Notes: a model not told the origin generated them from the letters alone. A stretch of DNA of 64,000 nucleotides from Sphingobacterium sp. (GCA_031277685.1 JAITLV010000011.1:1-64000), one strand, 5' to 3'. Counted from the stretch's first letter, positions 10,142 to 19,349 are shown. Numbers and translations are program-made.

Positions 10142-10990
10142 ATGAAAACAGAAAACGTAGGATTTATAGGCTTAGGAAATATGGGCCATCCCATGGCGAA
10201 AAATTTAGAAAAAGCTGGGTTTCCACTTGCCGTTTACAACAGAGATATAGCCAAAACGAAAGACTTCGAAGCGCAGTCAACTGTTTACAAAGAAATCGTC
10301 GATTTGGTCAGTGACAATGCTATAATTTTCACGATGCTGACCAATGATGATGCCGTTCGGGAGGTTTACAGTAAAATTCTTGAATTGCCTATCAACGGAA
10401 AATTGTTTGTAGATATGAGTACCATCGCACAGGATGCGAGTATCAAGTTAGCCGATCAGCTAAAAGAAAAAGGGGCCACTTTCCTGGATGCACCTGTAGC
10501 CGGGAGCACCAAACCTGCCACGGAAGGCACATTGATCATTATGGTAGGTGGAGAACAAACTGACCTTGAACGCGCTAAGCCCTATCTTGAAAAGATGGGA
10601 AAAGCCATTAAACATCTTGGCGAGAATGGCAAGGGCCTTGCCGCAAAACTAGCCATCAATTACTTTTTATCTATAATTTACCAAGGTCTCGCAGAAACCA
10701 TCTTATTTTCGGATCAGTTGGGTATTGACCGCAGTGAGATGCTTGAAATCATCAACGATAGCGCCAGCGGTAGCGGCGCAACAAAAGTAAAGACGCCCCT
10801 ACTGGTGGAAGGGAATTATACCGCAGCATTTGCGCTCGATCTTATGTTAAAAGATATCCGTTTGGCACAACAAGCGGGAGCAGCTTACCCCTTGCTCAGT
10901 ACTTTGCTCGACACCTATCAAAACGCTCATGACAAAGGTTTAGGACAATTGGATGTGATCGGAATTATCGAGTCCATAAAACCTTCATGA
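10142..10990 (+). CDS. NAD(P)-dependent beta-hydroxyacid dehydrogenase (3-hydroxyisobutyrate dehydrogenase family)
   Basis: A 282-residue enzyme if started at the ATG at 10142, directly before the Rossmann motif; the ATG at 10130 would add only four residues. Landmarks are GFIGLGNMGHPMAKNL at the N-terminus, the substrate motif DAPVAGSTKPATEGTL, and the catalytic lysine segment GKGLAAKLAINYF near residue 170. The family reversibly oxidises 3-hydroxyisobutyrate, tartronate semialdehyde, glyoxylate or succinic semialdehyde type substrates. The neighbours do not settle which. It is probably cytosolic and monocistronic or loosely linked to the next hydrolase gene. Confidence 0.9.
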   Translation: MKTENVGFIGLGNMGHPMAKNLEKAGFPLAVYNRDIAKTKDFEAQSTVYKEIVDLVSDNAIIFTMLTNDDAVREVYSKILELPINGKLFVDMSTIAQDASIKLADQLKEKGATFLDAPVAGSTKPATEGTLIIMVGGEQTDLERAKPYLEKMGKAIKHLGENGKGLAAKLAINYFLSIIYQGLAETILFSDQLGIDRSEMLEIINDSASGSGATKVKTPLLVEGNYTAAFALDLMLKDIRLAQQAGAAYPLLSTLLDTYQNAHDKGLGQLDVIGIIESIKPS

Positions 10991-11137
10991 ATTTAAATTT
11001 GTTTATTAAAACAGGGAGGGAATTCTGTTAACAACAACAAAAGTACCTTTAATCCAGGCACAAACGATTGAATTAATCACAGCGAATATCAGATGAATTA
11101 TCTGGAGATCACAAGTCAACAAAAAAAATTTATACAG

Positions 11138-11881
11138 ATGAAAATAGCTTTGACATTATTTCTATTAACTATTGTTACCATGAGCACAAAAGCACAGGAG
11201 TTAAAACCGGTATCCTATAAAGACGGAACACAACAACTGAATGGCCTTATCACGTCCAATGCGACAAAAAATGGCCCTGCAGTACTTATTTTACCAGCAT
11301 GGAAAGGTATAGACAATGAAGCAAAACAGGCTGCTTTACAACTTGAAAAAGCGGGCTATATTGCGTTCATTGCAGATATCTATGGAGAAGGAAATATTCC
11401 AGCAGATAACACTGCTGCCTCAAAAATCGCGGGCCATTACAAAACAGATTACAAAGCCTATCAACAGCGTATTTCTGCAGCCTTGGAACAATTAAAGAAA
11501 TCTGGAGCAGATCCAAAGAGAATTGCTGTAATCGGTTATTGCTTCGGTGGCACAGGAGCACTCGAAACAGCACGTGCAGGTTTTCCTGTCGCTGCTGTAG
11601 TCAGTATTCACGGCGGACTCGCTAAGTCGCCGGAAAGACCACATGAATCAATCCATGCAAAAGTATTGGTTGAACACCCCGCAGCGGACAAAAGTGTATC
11701 AAAAGAGGATTATGACGGACTGGTCAAGGAACTAAACGAAGGAAAGGCGGACTGGCAAATCATTACCTATGCAAATTCTGGACATACATTTACCAATCCG
11801 GAATCACCAGAATATAATCCTGTGATGGCCAAACGTGCCTGGGAACATACTTTATTGTTTCTAAAAGAAGTACTAAACTAA
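11138..11881 (+). CDS. Secreted dienelactone hydrolase family protein
   Basis: A 247-residue alpha/beta hydrolase. Starting at the ATG at 11138 gives a clear signal peptide (MKIALTLFLLTIVTMSTKAQ); the longer reading from 11093 places 15 charged residues before it. The nucleophile elbow is GYCFGGTGALETA, with cysteine in place of the usual serine as in dienelactone hydrolases, and the catalytic His is in SGHTFTNP near the C-terminus. The likely acid is in the ADKSVSKEDYDGL segment. It is predicted periplasmic and the substrate is unknown. Confidence 0.88.
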   Translation: MKIALTLFLLTIVTMSTKAQELKPVSYKDGTQQLNGLITSNATKNGPAVLILPAWKGIDNEAKQAALQLEKAGYIAFIADIYGEGNIPADNTAASKIAGHYKTDYKAYQQRISAALEQLKKSGADPKRIAVIGYCFGGTGALETARAGFPVAAVVSIHGGLAKSPERPHESIHAKVLVEHPAADKSVSKEDYDGLVKELNEGKADWQIITYANSGHTFTNPESPEYNPVMAKRAWEHTLLFLKEVLN

Positions 11882-11911
11882 AGCATTTAAGCAAGCATCC
11901 TATTCGTTACA

Positions 11912-13177
11912 ATGAACTGTCATTCCAGATCAACTGTGTTTCGCCATACCATTTTCCAACTAATGGCACTACTATTCTGTGCAACCGCAGCAATGACTCA
12001 GGAGAAAAAAACAATGGAAATTGGTGCACCTACACAAGCTATTCTATTCGTTACCAATATAGCTGATAAATCCACCGATTTCTCCATGCGTCTCCATGAT
12101 CAAAAGGCAAATGAAATTATTAGACAGGTTCCCTATAGTACCACCAAACTCCTGGTCACGAAAACAGATGGTCAAAAATTTATTTTTGTTGTCAACAAGA
12201 GTAAGTGGACAGTGGATGTATCAGACCTCAAACAACGAAATGCCATGATCCTGTTTGATGGACAGAGTAGACCGAAAGTAATCTATGACAGTCAGACCTA
12301 TTTACAGGCCGCAAAATCGATATTAGCGAATAACAAGCAGACAAGTACAACTCAAAAAAAACTTAAATACGAGGCCAAACTGTTCTTTGATTCCATCGCT
12401 GCGATTCCATTTACACCATCCAAACAATATGCGGCGAAGATTATTTCCCGATCCAATATTCCGGTCTACTCCAGTCAAAAAAAAGGTTTATTTGACGGAA
12501 CCTATATTTCGCAGACTTTTACTGGAGAGCATCTCGAAAAGTCCAGCGGCATTATTACGACCGTATATCAGCAAGGCAAGGAACTCTCCACTAACAACCT
12601 GTCTAATGGAGTCAATTATTACACCCGATACTTCTACAACAAATGGGGATTAATCGATTCAATACAACAACTTCAAAACAGTAAATGGACTTACAGTACA
12701 TCTTATCAATACTTACCGCATGCTATTATCATCACCGATGCCGAACGTCGCTCCACCTCCATCTATCATTTAAATGATCAATATCAATTGGTTCGACAGG
12801 AGTCCATCCATTTTATTTACCAGCGGATGGACTGGGTCGACTACCGATACAATGAAAATGGACAGCTTATGGAGGAAGTTTCCGGGCAAAATGATACCAT
12901 CGAAAGCCGTAGGCTATATCACTATGATAATCCAAAAACAAGTGATTTCTCGTTGTGGCAGGCGTTTGACCCAACAGGGAAACTCACCGCCGAATCCAAG
13001 ATAACTGTGCAAGGTAATGAAACCACCTACCTATTTTATAGCAATGGGGCATTGGGAATGAAAATAGTCTCAAAAGATCTGGGCGATCACCAATATGAGA
13101 GCGTTATAGCTGACAAAAACGGTAAAGTCACATCCAAGACCATACAAAAAAAGGAACATTCTCCAATCGCTCAATAA
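11912..13177 (+). CDS. Exported protein of unknown function, YD-repeat-like
   Basis: A 421-residue protein with an N-terminal hydrophobic signal (LMALLFCATAAMTQ), possibly starting at the internal Met before it. The second half contains repeated short beta motifs with YD/YN-type spacing (YRYNENGQLMEEVSG, YHYDNPKTS, FYSNGALGMKIV), like those seen in RHS/YD-repeat or MORN-variant proteins. No catalytic motif is visible. It follows the hydrolase gene by 30 bp on the same strand and precedes the VanW-family gene by about 40 bp, so the three may be cotranscribed. Function not recognised. Confidence 0.7.
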   Translation: MNCHSRSTVFRHTIFQLMALLFCATAAMTQEKKTMEIGAPTQAILFVTNIADKSTDFSMRLHDQKANEIIRQVPYSTTKLLVTKTDGQKFIFVVNKSKWTVDVSDLKQRNAMILFDGQSRPKVIYDSQTYLQAAKSILANNKQTSTTQKKLKYEAKLFFDSIAAIPFTPSKQYAAKIISRSNIPVYSSQKKGLFDGTYISQTFTGEHLEKSSGIITTVYQQGKELSTNNLSNGVNYYTRYFYNKWGLIDSIQQLQNSKWTYSTSYQYLPHAIIITDAERRSTSIYHLNDQYQLVRQESIHFIYQRMDWVDYRYNENGQLMEEVSGQNDTIESRRLYHYDNPKTSDFSLWQAFDPTGKLTAESKITVQGNETTYLFYSNGALGMKIVSKDLGDHQYESVIADKNGKVTSKTIQKKEHSPIAQ

Positions 13178-13216
13178 CCAAACATCCCAACAGAACGAAA
13201 AGGAAATCATAACAAT

Positions 13217-14104
13217 ATGAGTAACCTTATTGTCAATACAATCAACAGTAATTCATCATTAGTGAAAAAACGAAAATTATTAAGCCAACGCCATCCCTTA
13301 CTGTATTCTTTTGCTGTCTGGGCTAGAAGAACACAACGAAAAATCATTTGGCTGTTGGACAGTAAAAAGTATACAAAAACAAGGTCTGCAGATACATTGC
13401 CATTTCGAATAAAAAAACACCAATCTGTATTGTTGAAAAAACTGGGTGAAAATAACAGGCAATTGCAGATCAACAAAGTAACAAACTTAAAGATCGCAGC
13501 AAAGCAGATCAATGGTATATTGATCCAGCCTGGTCAAACTTTTTCATTCTGTAAACTGGTTGGACAACCCACACAAAAAAAAGGATACCTTCCAGGCATG
13601 GAATTGTCTTTTGGGGAAGCTCGGGCCGGTATTGGCGGCGGCATTTGCCAGATCTCGAATCTGATCCATTGGCTCGTTATCCATAGCCCATTGACAGTCA
13701 CGGAACGCTATCACCATTCTTTTGATCCCTTTCCTGACGATGGACGTGTACTACCTTTCGGTAGTGGGGCTACTGTATTCTATAACTATCGTGACTATCA
13801 ATTTACGAACAATACACCCCATACGTTTCAGATCAACTTGTGGTTTACTGAAAAATGTCTTGAAGGTGAATTGAGAGTTGATCAGGAACTCGACTTCGCG
13901 TATCATGTCATTGAAAAAGAGCATCAATTCCTTAAAATCGGAGATCAATTTTATCGAAAAAATGAAATCTGGCGAGAAAAGTTTTTAAAATTTCAGGGCG
14001 GAAAGGTTATTGCTACGGAACTTTTGACTAAAAATTTCGCCCGGGTTACTTATACCCCACCGGACTATACGGAATTACCAACCGAAGACAATACAAGTTC
14101 TTAG
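13217..14104 (+). CDS. VanW family protein
   Basis: A 295-residue protein dominated by a VanW domain (residues about 105-230): GQTFSFCKLVGQPTQKKGY, then GIGGGICQISNLIHWL and RYHHSFDPFPDDGRVLPFG, all typical of the family. VanW proteins were named from vancomycin-resistance operons of Gram-positive bacteria, where their biochemical role is still unclear. No vanA/vanH/vanX partner is nearby, so a resistance role should not be assumed. There is no signal peptide. The N-terminal 90 residues are basic and match nothing I know. Confidence 0.85.
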   Translation: MSNLIVNTINSNSSLVKKRKLLSQRHPLLYSFAVWARRTQRKIIWLLDSKKYTKTRSADTLPFRIKKHQSVLLKKLGENNRQLQINKVTNLKIAAKQINGILIQPGQTFSFCKLVGQPTQKKGYLPGMELSFGEARAGIGGGICQISNLIHWLVIHSPLTVTERYHHSFDPFPDDGRVLPFGSGATVFYNYRDYQFTNNTPHTFQINLWFTEKCLEGELRVDQELDFAYHVIEKEHQFLKIGDQFYRKNEIWREKFLKFQGGKVIATELLTKNFARVTYTPPDYTELPTEDNTSS

Positions 14105-14448
14105 TAAGTAACCTAGCTACACGAGAACATTTTGACATCATCCTGTCATAGCTATCGGCTCAATCTATTTCTCTGCTGATATTGAAAATATCAGTCCAAT
14201 CGTGCACAGTCTTTTTTACTGTTCCGGGGATGAATAAAACACAGGTTACTAAAAAATGCTTTTTTTTGTTTAAGTTTGGTATGGCTTTGGGGGTATTCTG
14301 TATAGAATTGAGATAGTCCCTTCGAACCTGATTCGGTTTATACCGACGTAGGGAAAAGCAATCGCTTATTTGTATATCGAGATATACTGGACAGCCCATC
14401 TGTCTCTTTTCTTCCTGACAAAGCCACTTGCAAACATATAACAAAAAA
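14105..14448 (+). other. Leader region of the thiamin operon
   Basis: This 344-bp gap between vanW-like and thiM holds the TPP riboswitch and its presumed expression platform. Before the aptamer, AT-rich DNA at 14105-14280 probably carries the operon promoter, but no clear -33/-7 pair stands out. A minus-strand ORF across the region is a shadow and is not listed. Confidence 0.6.
14283..14360 (+). promoter_or_regulatory. TPP riboswitch (THI element)
   Basis: The aptamer core is plain: a GGGG-containing 5' strand, TTGAGATAGTCCCTTCGAAC at 14308-14327 and CCTGAT next to it, then CGGTTTATACCGACGTAGGGAA to close. GCTTT at 14284 can pair with AAAGC at 14355 as P1. It sits 90 bp before thiM, which heads a thiamin operon. 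A short perfect hairpin at 14372-14387 and a weaker one at 14390-14404 followed by a T-rich run could be the expression platform. That part is inference. Confidence 0.93.
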
Positions 14449-15252
14449 ATGGAAGATTTAATTATCGATCTGTTGGCACAGGTCAGACAACAAAAACCAC
14501 TTGTACATAATATTACCAATATGGTGGTCATGAACAATACCGCCAATGCACTGCTTGCGCTCGGAGCCTCTCCTGTTATGGTTCATAGTCCATCAGAAGT
14601 GCGTGAAGTCGTTGATATTGCGCAGTCGTTAGTTATCAATATCGGGACATTGAGCGAACTTACGGCCGAGGCTATGCTCGTCGCAGCGGAACATGCCAAT
14701 AACATTGGTCGCCCCTGGGTACTGGATCCTGTAGGAGCAGGGATATCTGCATTCCGCAATGACCTTCTAGCTAATTTATTGGAGCTAAAACCAACGGTTA
14801 TACGGGGAAACGCATCCGAAATTATGAGCCTCTATAATTTCAGCCAAGTCAATACCAAAGGGGTTGATAGTACGGCTGACAGCAAGGCTGCTGTTGGATT
14901 TGGCCGTGCATTACAGGAACAACTCGGATCAATTATCTGCATCTCTGGAAAAGTAGATTTTATCCTTTCAGCACACTATACGGCAGAGGTACACAATGGG
15001 CATTCCATGATGACCCAAGTTACTGGACTTGGCTGCAGCGCAACGGCACTCATCGGTGCATTTTTAGGTGTCACAGATCAGCCTTTTGAGGCAGCTACAG
15101 CTGGTGTATCGTTTTTGAGTCTTGCTGGTGAACTGGCGACAGCGCGATCTTCCGGTCCCGGTTCTTTACAGATGAACTTGTATGATGAACTCTATCATCT
15201 GGATGATAACCGTATCAAAGCGCATCTCAAGATGAAGTACTATGGCAATTAA
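14449..15252 (+). CDS. thiM: Hydroxyethylthiazole kinase
   Basis: A 267-residue salvage enzyme that phosphorylates 4-methyl-5-(2-hydroxyethyl)thiazole with ATP. Family landmarks are PLVHNITNMVVMNNTANALLA at the N-terminus with the substrate pocket, ASPVM, the PVGAG loop in LDPVGAG, RGNASEI, and the catalytic Cys in VTGLGCSATALIGAF near residue 195. The ATG at 14449 is used rather than the upstream one, because MEDLIIDLLAQVRQ is the usual start of the family. It is controlled by the TPP riboswitch and overlaps thiE by 11 bases. Confidence 0.96.
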   Translation: MEDLIIDLLAQVRQQKPLVHNITNMVVMNNTANALLALGASPVMVHSPSEVREVVDIAQSLVINIGTLSELTAEAMLVAAEHANNIGRPWVLDPVGAGISAFRNDLLANLLELKPTVIRGNASEIMSLYNFSQVNTKGVDSTADSKAAVGFGRALQEQLGSIICISGKVDFILSAHYTAEVHNGHSMMTQVTGLGCSATALIGAFLGVTDQPFEAATAGVSFLSLAGELATARSSGPGSLQMNLYDELYHLDDNRIKAHLKMKYYGN

Positions 15253-15874
15253 CCCTCAATTTCCCTATCCGCTGTATCTGGTTATCTCTGAACAGGACTG
15301 TTATCCGCAATCTTGGCTTCATGTTGCTGAAGAGGCCATACTTGGTGGTGTGGATATTGTTCAGTTACGTGAAAAGAACGAAACTCCAGCCCGATTGCTC
15401 GAAAAAGCCAAGAAGCTAAAGCAGATCACCGACCGTTATGGGATTCCATTGATCATCAATGATGCAGTCTCTGTTGCAATTGAAATCGAAGCATGGGGTG
15501 TACATGTCGGTCAAAAAGATTGTCCCCCCTTAGTGATCCAGGAAAAATATGGACATCAGCTTCAGATTGGCTGGTCGCTTGAAGATATTACCCAACTTAA
15601 TAGTGAACAGATGCCCGCTGTAGACCACCTGGGTGTAAGTCCTATTTTTTCGACAAAAACGAAAGCGGATACCATTACAGAATGGGGAATCGATGGATTG
15701 AAGCTTTTAAGAAAATCAACTGAAAAACCTTTGATTGCCATCGGACGCATGAATCTGGATACCATCGAAAGTACCTGGCAGGCTGGCGCCAATTCCATTG
15801 CTGTCGTCTCTGCAATCTGCCAAAGTAAAAATCCAAGACAATGTAGTGCCCAATTAAAAGAATTATTAACATGA
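15242..15874 (+). CDS. thiE: Thiamine-phosphate synthase
   Basis: A 210-residue TIM-barrel enzyme that joins HMP-pyrophosphate to thiazole phosphate to give thiamin phosphate. Motifs: the pyrophosphate-binding GGVDIVQLREKNE near residues 35-47, IINDAVSVAIE near 74, GVHVGQKDCPP near 88, and GVSPIFSTKTK with the phosphate-binding loops near 130. It overlaps thiM upstream and thiD downstream by the ATGA arrangement, indicating translational coupling in a single operon. Confidence 0.96.
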   Translation: MAINPQFPYPLYLVISEQDCYPQSWLHVAEEAILGGVDIVQLREKNETPARLLEKAKKLKQITDRYGIPLIINDAVSVAIEIEAWGVHVGQKDCPPLVIQEKYGHQLQIGWSLEDITQLNSEQMPAVDHLGVSPIFSTKTKADTITEWGIDGLKLLRKSTEKPLIAIGRMNLDTIESTWQAGANSIAVVSAICQSKNPRQCSAQLKELLT

Positions 15875-16710
15875 AAATAACGCAACAATATACTGTCCCC
15901 ACCGTCCTGAGCATAGCGGGCTTCGATGGTAGTGGCGGAGCAGGCATCCAAGCCGATACGAAAACCATATCAGCCCTGGGCTGTTATGCGATGAACGTCC
16001 TTACGGCATTACCGGTACAAAACACCCAAGGTGTACGGAATATTTATGAAATCCCTACGCAGGCTGTTCATGACCAGCTGGATGCAATCTTCGACGATAT
16101 TCATCCAGATGCGATCAAAATCGGGATGGTTCACAATATTGAACTAGTGGAACTGATCAGTTCTTATCTGAGCGATTACGATGGACCGATTGTATTTGAT
16201 CCCGTGATGGTATCAACCAGTGGGCACAAATTGATCCATGATGATACGATAAAAGCATGTGTGGATTTGCTTTTCCCACAAACAACGATCATCACACCCA
16301 ACCTGGACGAGGTTAGCGTACTGGTGGGAAAAACCGTAGACAGTGTACAAGAAATGGAGAAAGCCGGTGTTTCTCTCCTCGAAAAAGGATGTAAGTCTGT
16401 GCTTATTAAAGGAGGGCATCTCCAAACCAGCGAACTTACCTCCCTCCTCTTTCAGCAAAACGTTTTGCCACGGGCATTCAAATCACAAAAAATTGACAGC
16501 AAAAATACACATGGATCAGGTTGTTCGCTCTCTTCAGCCATCGCAAGTCAGTTAGCTCAAAAACACCCCCTCGATCAGGCTGTTGCGATCGCTTTAGATT
16601 ATGTCCACGAGGCAATTAAGGGCAGTAAAAACCTTGTTATTGGCAAAGGAAATGGGCCACTCAATCATTTTCACAATCCTATTAAACTTATTTTTCATGA
16701 AATGGACTGA
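15871..16710 (+). CDS. thiD: Hydroxymethylpyrimidine/phosphomethylpyrimidine kinase
   Basis: A 279-residue ribokinase-fold enzyme that carries out two phosphorylations from HMP to HMP-pyrophosphate. Visible are SIAGFDGSGGAGIQADTKT (substrate loop), ALPVQNTQGV, KIGMVHN, VFDPVMVSTSGHKL, TPNLDEVSVLVG, LIKGGH, and the anion-hole and catalytic segment THGSGCSLSSAIA near residue 210. It overlaps thiE by 4 bases and tenA by 14 bases. Confidence 0.96.
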   Translation: MKITQQYTVPTVLSIAGFDGSGGAGIQADTKTISALGCYAMNVLTALPVQNTQGVRNIYEIPTQAVHDQLDAIFDDIHPDAIKIGMVHNIELVELISSYLSDYDGPIVFDPVMVSTSGHKLIHDDTIKACVDLLFPQTTIITPNLDEVSVLVGKTVDSVQEMEKAGVSLLEKGCKSVLIKGGHLQTSELTSLLFQQNVLPRAFKSQKIDSKNTHGSGCSLSSAIASQLAQKHPLDQAVAIALDYVHEAIKGSKNLVIGKGNGPLNHFHNPIKLIFHEMD

Positions 16711-17350
16711 TAATGCCTGGGATGCTATAAGCCCAATCTATGCCGATATCTTAGCGATGCCTTTTATTTCTGAGCTGAGTAATGGCAGCCTACCCTTGGA
16801 CAAGTTTCAATTCTATATGCGTCAGGATGCTTTCTATTTGGAGGAGTTTGGACGTGTTTTAGCTTTTATCGGTGCAAAGAGTGCTGACAACCAGCAAGCA
16901 CTGGACTTCTTTGAGTTTGGACGTAATGCCCTTATTGTCGAAAAGGCACTCCATGAAAATTATTTTAAAGAATTTGGTCTAAATCCTGAAGAAAACAACA
17001 AGATTGAACCAATTTGTCATCATTATATCCATTTTCTCAAAAGTGTAGCCGCCTTTGAATCGGTTGAAGTCGCTATGGCTGCAACTTTGCCTTGCTTTTG
17101 GATTTATAAAGAAGTTGGGGATCACATTGTATCGATGACCAATGGCGACCAAAATCCCTACTCTAAATGGATTGATACCTATAGCGGAGTAGAATTTGCT
17201 GAAGGAGTGAACAAGGCCAAAAATTATGTTGATCAAATTTCTGAACAAAGTAGTGCAACAAATCGGGAGAAGATGCGACAAGTATTTATAACGGCCTCAC
17301 GATTGGAGTATTATTTCTGGCAGGCAGCTTACGAAAAAAGAATGTGGTAA
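16697..17350 (+). CDS. tenA: Thiaminase II / aminopyrimidine aminohydrolase (TenA)
   Basis: A 217-residue all-helical TenA protein that salvages aminopyrimidine from degraded thiamin for ThiD. The start at 16697 (MKWTDNAWDAISPIY) overlaps the end of thiD and matches the family; an upstream start at 16601 lies deep inside thiD. Key segments are FQFYMRQDAFYLEEFGR, the active-site Cys in AATLPCFWIYKEVG near residue 136, and SRLEYYFWQAAY at the C-terminus with its conserved Glu. With thiM, thiE and thiD it makes a complete salvage set; thiC and thiG are absent from the window. Confidence 0.95.
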   Translation: MKWTDNAWDAISPIYADILAMPFISELSNGSLPLDKFQFYMRQDAFYLEEFGRVLAFIGAKSADNQQALDFFEFGRNALIVEKALHENYFKEFGLNPEENNKIEPICHHYIHFLKSVAAFESVEVAMAATLPCFWIYKEVGDHIVSMTNGDQNPYSKWIDTYSGVEFAEGVNKAKNYVDQISEQSSATNREKMRQVFITASRLEYYFWQAAYEKRMW

Positions 17351-17582
17351 ACAACAAAACACTAGCAAAATGTCCGATAGCGAACACCCATTGTTCAAAA
17401 ATGACCAATGGAAGAAAATAGGATAATATAAAAAAACGTGTTTATCAGTGATTTACACGGTTTTTACATTTTGGCACCACAATTATATATAATTAAGCAA
17501 GGAAATGAGGCTACTTTTTGAAATGGAAACAAAATAAAAATTATTAGCGCATAAAATCGGAAATTAATAAATAGACAAAACA

Positions 17583-18326
17583 ATGAAAAGAATCTTAACC
17601 ATTGCCTTTATTTCATTTTTATATGTAGCTCAGGCCCAAGAACGTGAAACACGGAAGATTTCTGCCCCAGATGGTATCTCAGCCGCGACATCGTTACGTG
17701 TGGACTACGTTCAGTCCAACCGCAATGAAGTTGTTGTCGAAGCTGACAATGCAGCGCATCTCGCATTGATTGAGACAAATGTAAAAAATGGGATATTACA
17801 TGTACAATATAAACGAAATTCACAGATCAGAAATGCCAGAAATAATCGTGTTACGGTATATTCAAGCAAAATTCCGACAAGTTTTTCCGCATCTTCCAGT
17901 AGTTCGATCTACAGTAACGAAACCATCAAAGCCAACAAAATTTCAGTGGACGTATCTTCTTCTGCCAGAATTTCACTCAAAAAATTAGTTGCCGATGATA
18001 TCTCGCTTTCGACAAGTTCTTCTAGCAGATTAACGACCGAAGTAAGCGCTAAAAATTTAACGGTGAATTCGACAAGTTCTTCAAAACAAGAGGTTGCTGG
18101 AAGCGCAACAAATTTGAATTTAAGTGCCAACTCCTCCACATCAGTGGACATGGCCGCTTTTACAACAACCAATGCTCAGGTCGATGCCAGTACTTCCGCA
18201 GGTGTCACCCTAAGTGTTAAGGATAATCTGCAAGGTAAAGTTTCCACCTCAGCAAAGATCTCCTTAAAAAATCAGCCCCGAAATGTCCAAGTTGACAAAT
18301 CGACAAGTGGCCGAGTCGTTATGTAA
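17583..18326 (+). CDS. Exported DUF2807 (putative auto-transporter adhesin head GIN) protein
   Basis: A 247-residue exported protein with signal peptide MKRILTIAFISFLYVAQAQ. The rest is a serine-rich right-handed parallel beta-helix of the DUF2807 type, with repeated rungs carrying SSSS or STSS (SASSSSSIYSNE, VDVSSSARISLKK, TSSSSRLTTE, NSTSSSKQEV). Such proteins are widespread in Bacteroidota as periplasmic or surface proteins without a proven role. It lies alone between a 230-bp upstream gap and a strong terminator. Confidence 0.85.
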   Translation: MKRILTIAFISFLYVAQAQERETRKISAPDGISAATSLRVDYVQSNRNEVVVEADNAAHLALIETNVKNGILHVQYKRNSQIRNARNNRVTVYSSKIPTSFSASSSSSIYSNETIKANKISVDVSSSARISLKKLVADDISLSTSSSSRLTTEVSAKNLTVNSTSSSKQEVAGSATNLNLSANSSTSVDMAAFTTTNAQVDASTSAGVTLSVKDNLQGKVSTSAKISLKNQPRNVQVDKSTSGRVVM

Positions 18327-18382
18327 TTTTAGTTTAGGTCTTTAAAAAAGACTGTTTATTTATGTTTAATGTTTAGTTAGCT

Positions 18383-18415
18383 AAAAGTGGCGCCCTCCCC
18401 AGCGCCACTTTTCTT
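18383..18415 (+). terminator. Intrinsic terminator after the DUF2807 gene
   Basis: AAAAGTGGCGC at 18383 pairs perfectly with GCGCCACTTTT ending at 18412 around an 8-base loop and is followed by a T-rich run. The stem is symmetrical enough to work in both directions. Confidence 0.85.
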
Positions 18416-18529
18416 TATGCTCCACTGCCTAACTTTTTATCGTATTTGACCCCGAGCACACGACGCCCATATCCCTCGGGTTTTCGTATCTTGTCCTAAG
18501 AATCACAAGCACACATAACGCATAATCAA

Positions 18530-19060
18530 ATGGATAATTTTTTAGCAAGTAGCCTCAAGCAGTTTCGGGACTTCAAATCATTGGGTGACAAAACTTTCGA
18601 TCAATTAAGTGATGAGCAATTGTTTTGGCAATTTAATCCATCCAGTAACAGTATCGCTGTCATTGTAAAACATCTCAACGGTAACATGCTTTCACGTTGG
18701 ACTGATTTTTTACATTCTGACGGTGAAAAGGCAGGACGGAACCGTGATATGGAATTCGAAAACACAGCCATGAACAGAGAAGATCTTATCACACAATGGA
18801 ACGAAGGCTGGAATTGCCTATTTCATGCGCTTGAATCTTTAAATGAGCAAGATTTAACGAAAACAATCTTTATTCGGGGAGAAGGGCATACCGTATTGGA
18901 AGCTATCCATCGCCAGCTCGCCCATTACCCCTATCATGTGGGGCAAATTGTTTACATCGGGAAAATGTGTATGGATGAACAATGGACTTCGTTGTCTATT
19001 CCGAAAGGAAAATCCGTTGAATTTAATCAAGAAAAATTCAGCCAAAGCAAAAAGGTATAA
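18530..19060 (+). CDS. DinB-like DUF1572 protein
   Basis: A 176-residue four-helix-bundle protein of the DinB/YfiT superfamily, DUF1572 branch. Histidines placed as in metal-binding DinB proteins are visible in AVIVKHLNGNMLSRW near residue 46 and RQLAHYPYHVGQIVYIGK near 130-140. Related proteins bind a divalent metal and some act as thiol-dependent transferases. The reaction here is unknown. It is cytosolic and monocistronic. Confidence 0.83.
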   Translation: MDNFLASSLKQFRDFKSLGDKTFDQLSDEQLFWQFNPSSNSIAVIVKHLNGNMLSRWTDFLHSDGEKAGRNRDMEFENTAMNREDLITQWNEGWNCLFHALESLNEQDLTKTIFIRGEGHTVLEAIHRQLAHYPYHVGQIVYIGKMCMDEQWTSLSIPKGKSVEFNQEKFSQSKKV

Positions 19061-19079
19061 CATGTACCCATCTACTGTC

Positions 19080-19115
19080 GCTGTCCAATCCATAATTGGA
19101 CAGCATATATTCTTA
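19080..19115 (+). terminator. Probable intrinsic terminator
   Basis: GCTGTCCAAT at 19080-19089 pairs with ATTGGACAGC at 19095-19104 around a 5-base loop. The following sequence is AT-rich with a T run after about 8 bases, so termination is plausible but not textbook. Confidence 0.55.
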
Positions 19116-19204
19116 TTTTTTTCCATCGGGATGACATACTACAAAACAGTTTAAAACGTTACATGGAAGATACTGTTTTAGGTGTTCTTTCGTAAACAAT
19201 TGAT

Positions 19205-19212
19205 TATATTTG
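19205..19212 (+). promoter_or_regulatory. Possible Bacteroidota -7 element before the AraC regulator gene
   Basis: TATATTTG matches TAnnTTTG exactly and lies about 140 bp before the regulator start. The -33 region has only a weak TTT-containing partner, so this is tentative. Confidence 0.35.
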
Positions 19213-19349
19213 TATAATCTATCATGACTATTTCCCCAAGGACTCGATTGCTTGGGAATTAGCTTGCTAAGGGCTATAAAACAAAATGCAAGTGTAGAAA
19301 ACTCATTGATCCACTTGAGAATAAACAGGTAATAAATAATTATTTGCAG

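Noticed and set aside
13217..14104. Vancomycin resistance gene cluster
   Set aside because: Only a VanW domain is present; no ligase, dehydrogenase or dipeptidase partner occurs nearby.
14160..14546. 128-codon ORF on the minus strand across the thiM leader
   Set aside because: It runs antisense through the TPP riboswitch and the start of thiM, whose functions explain the sequence fully.
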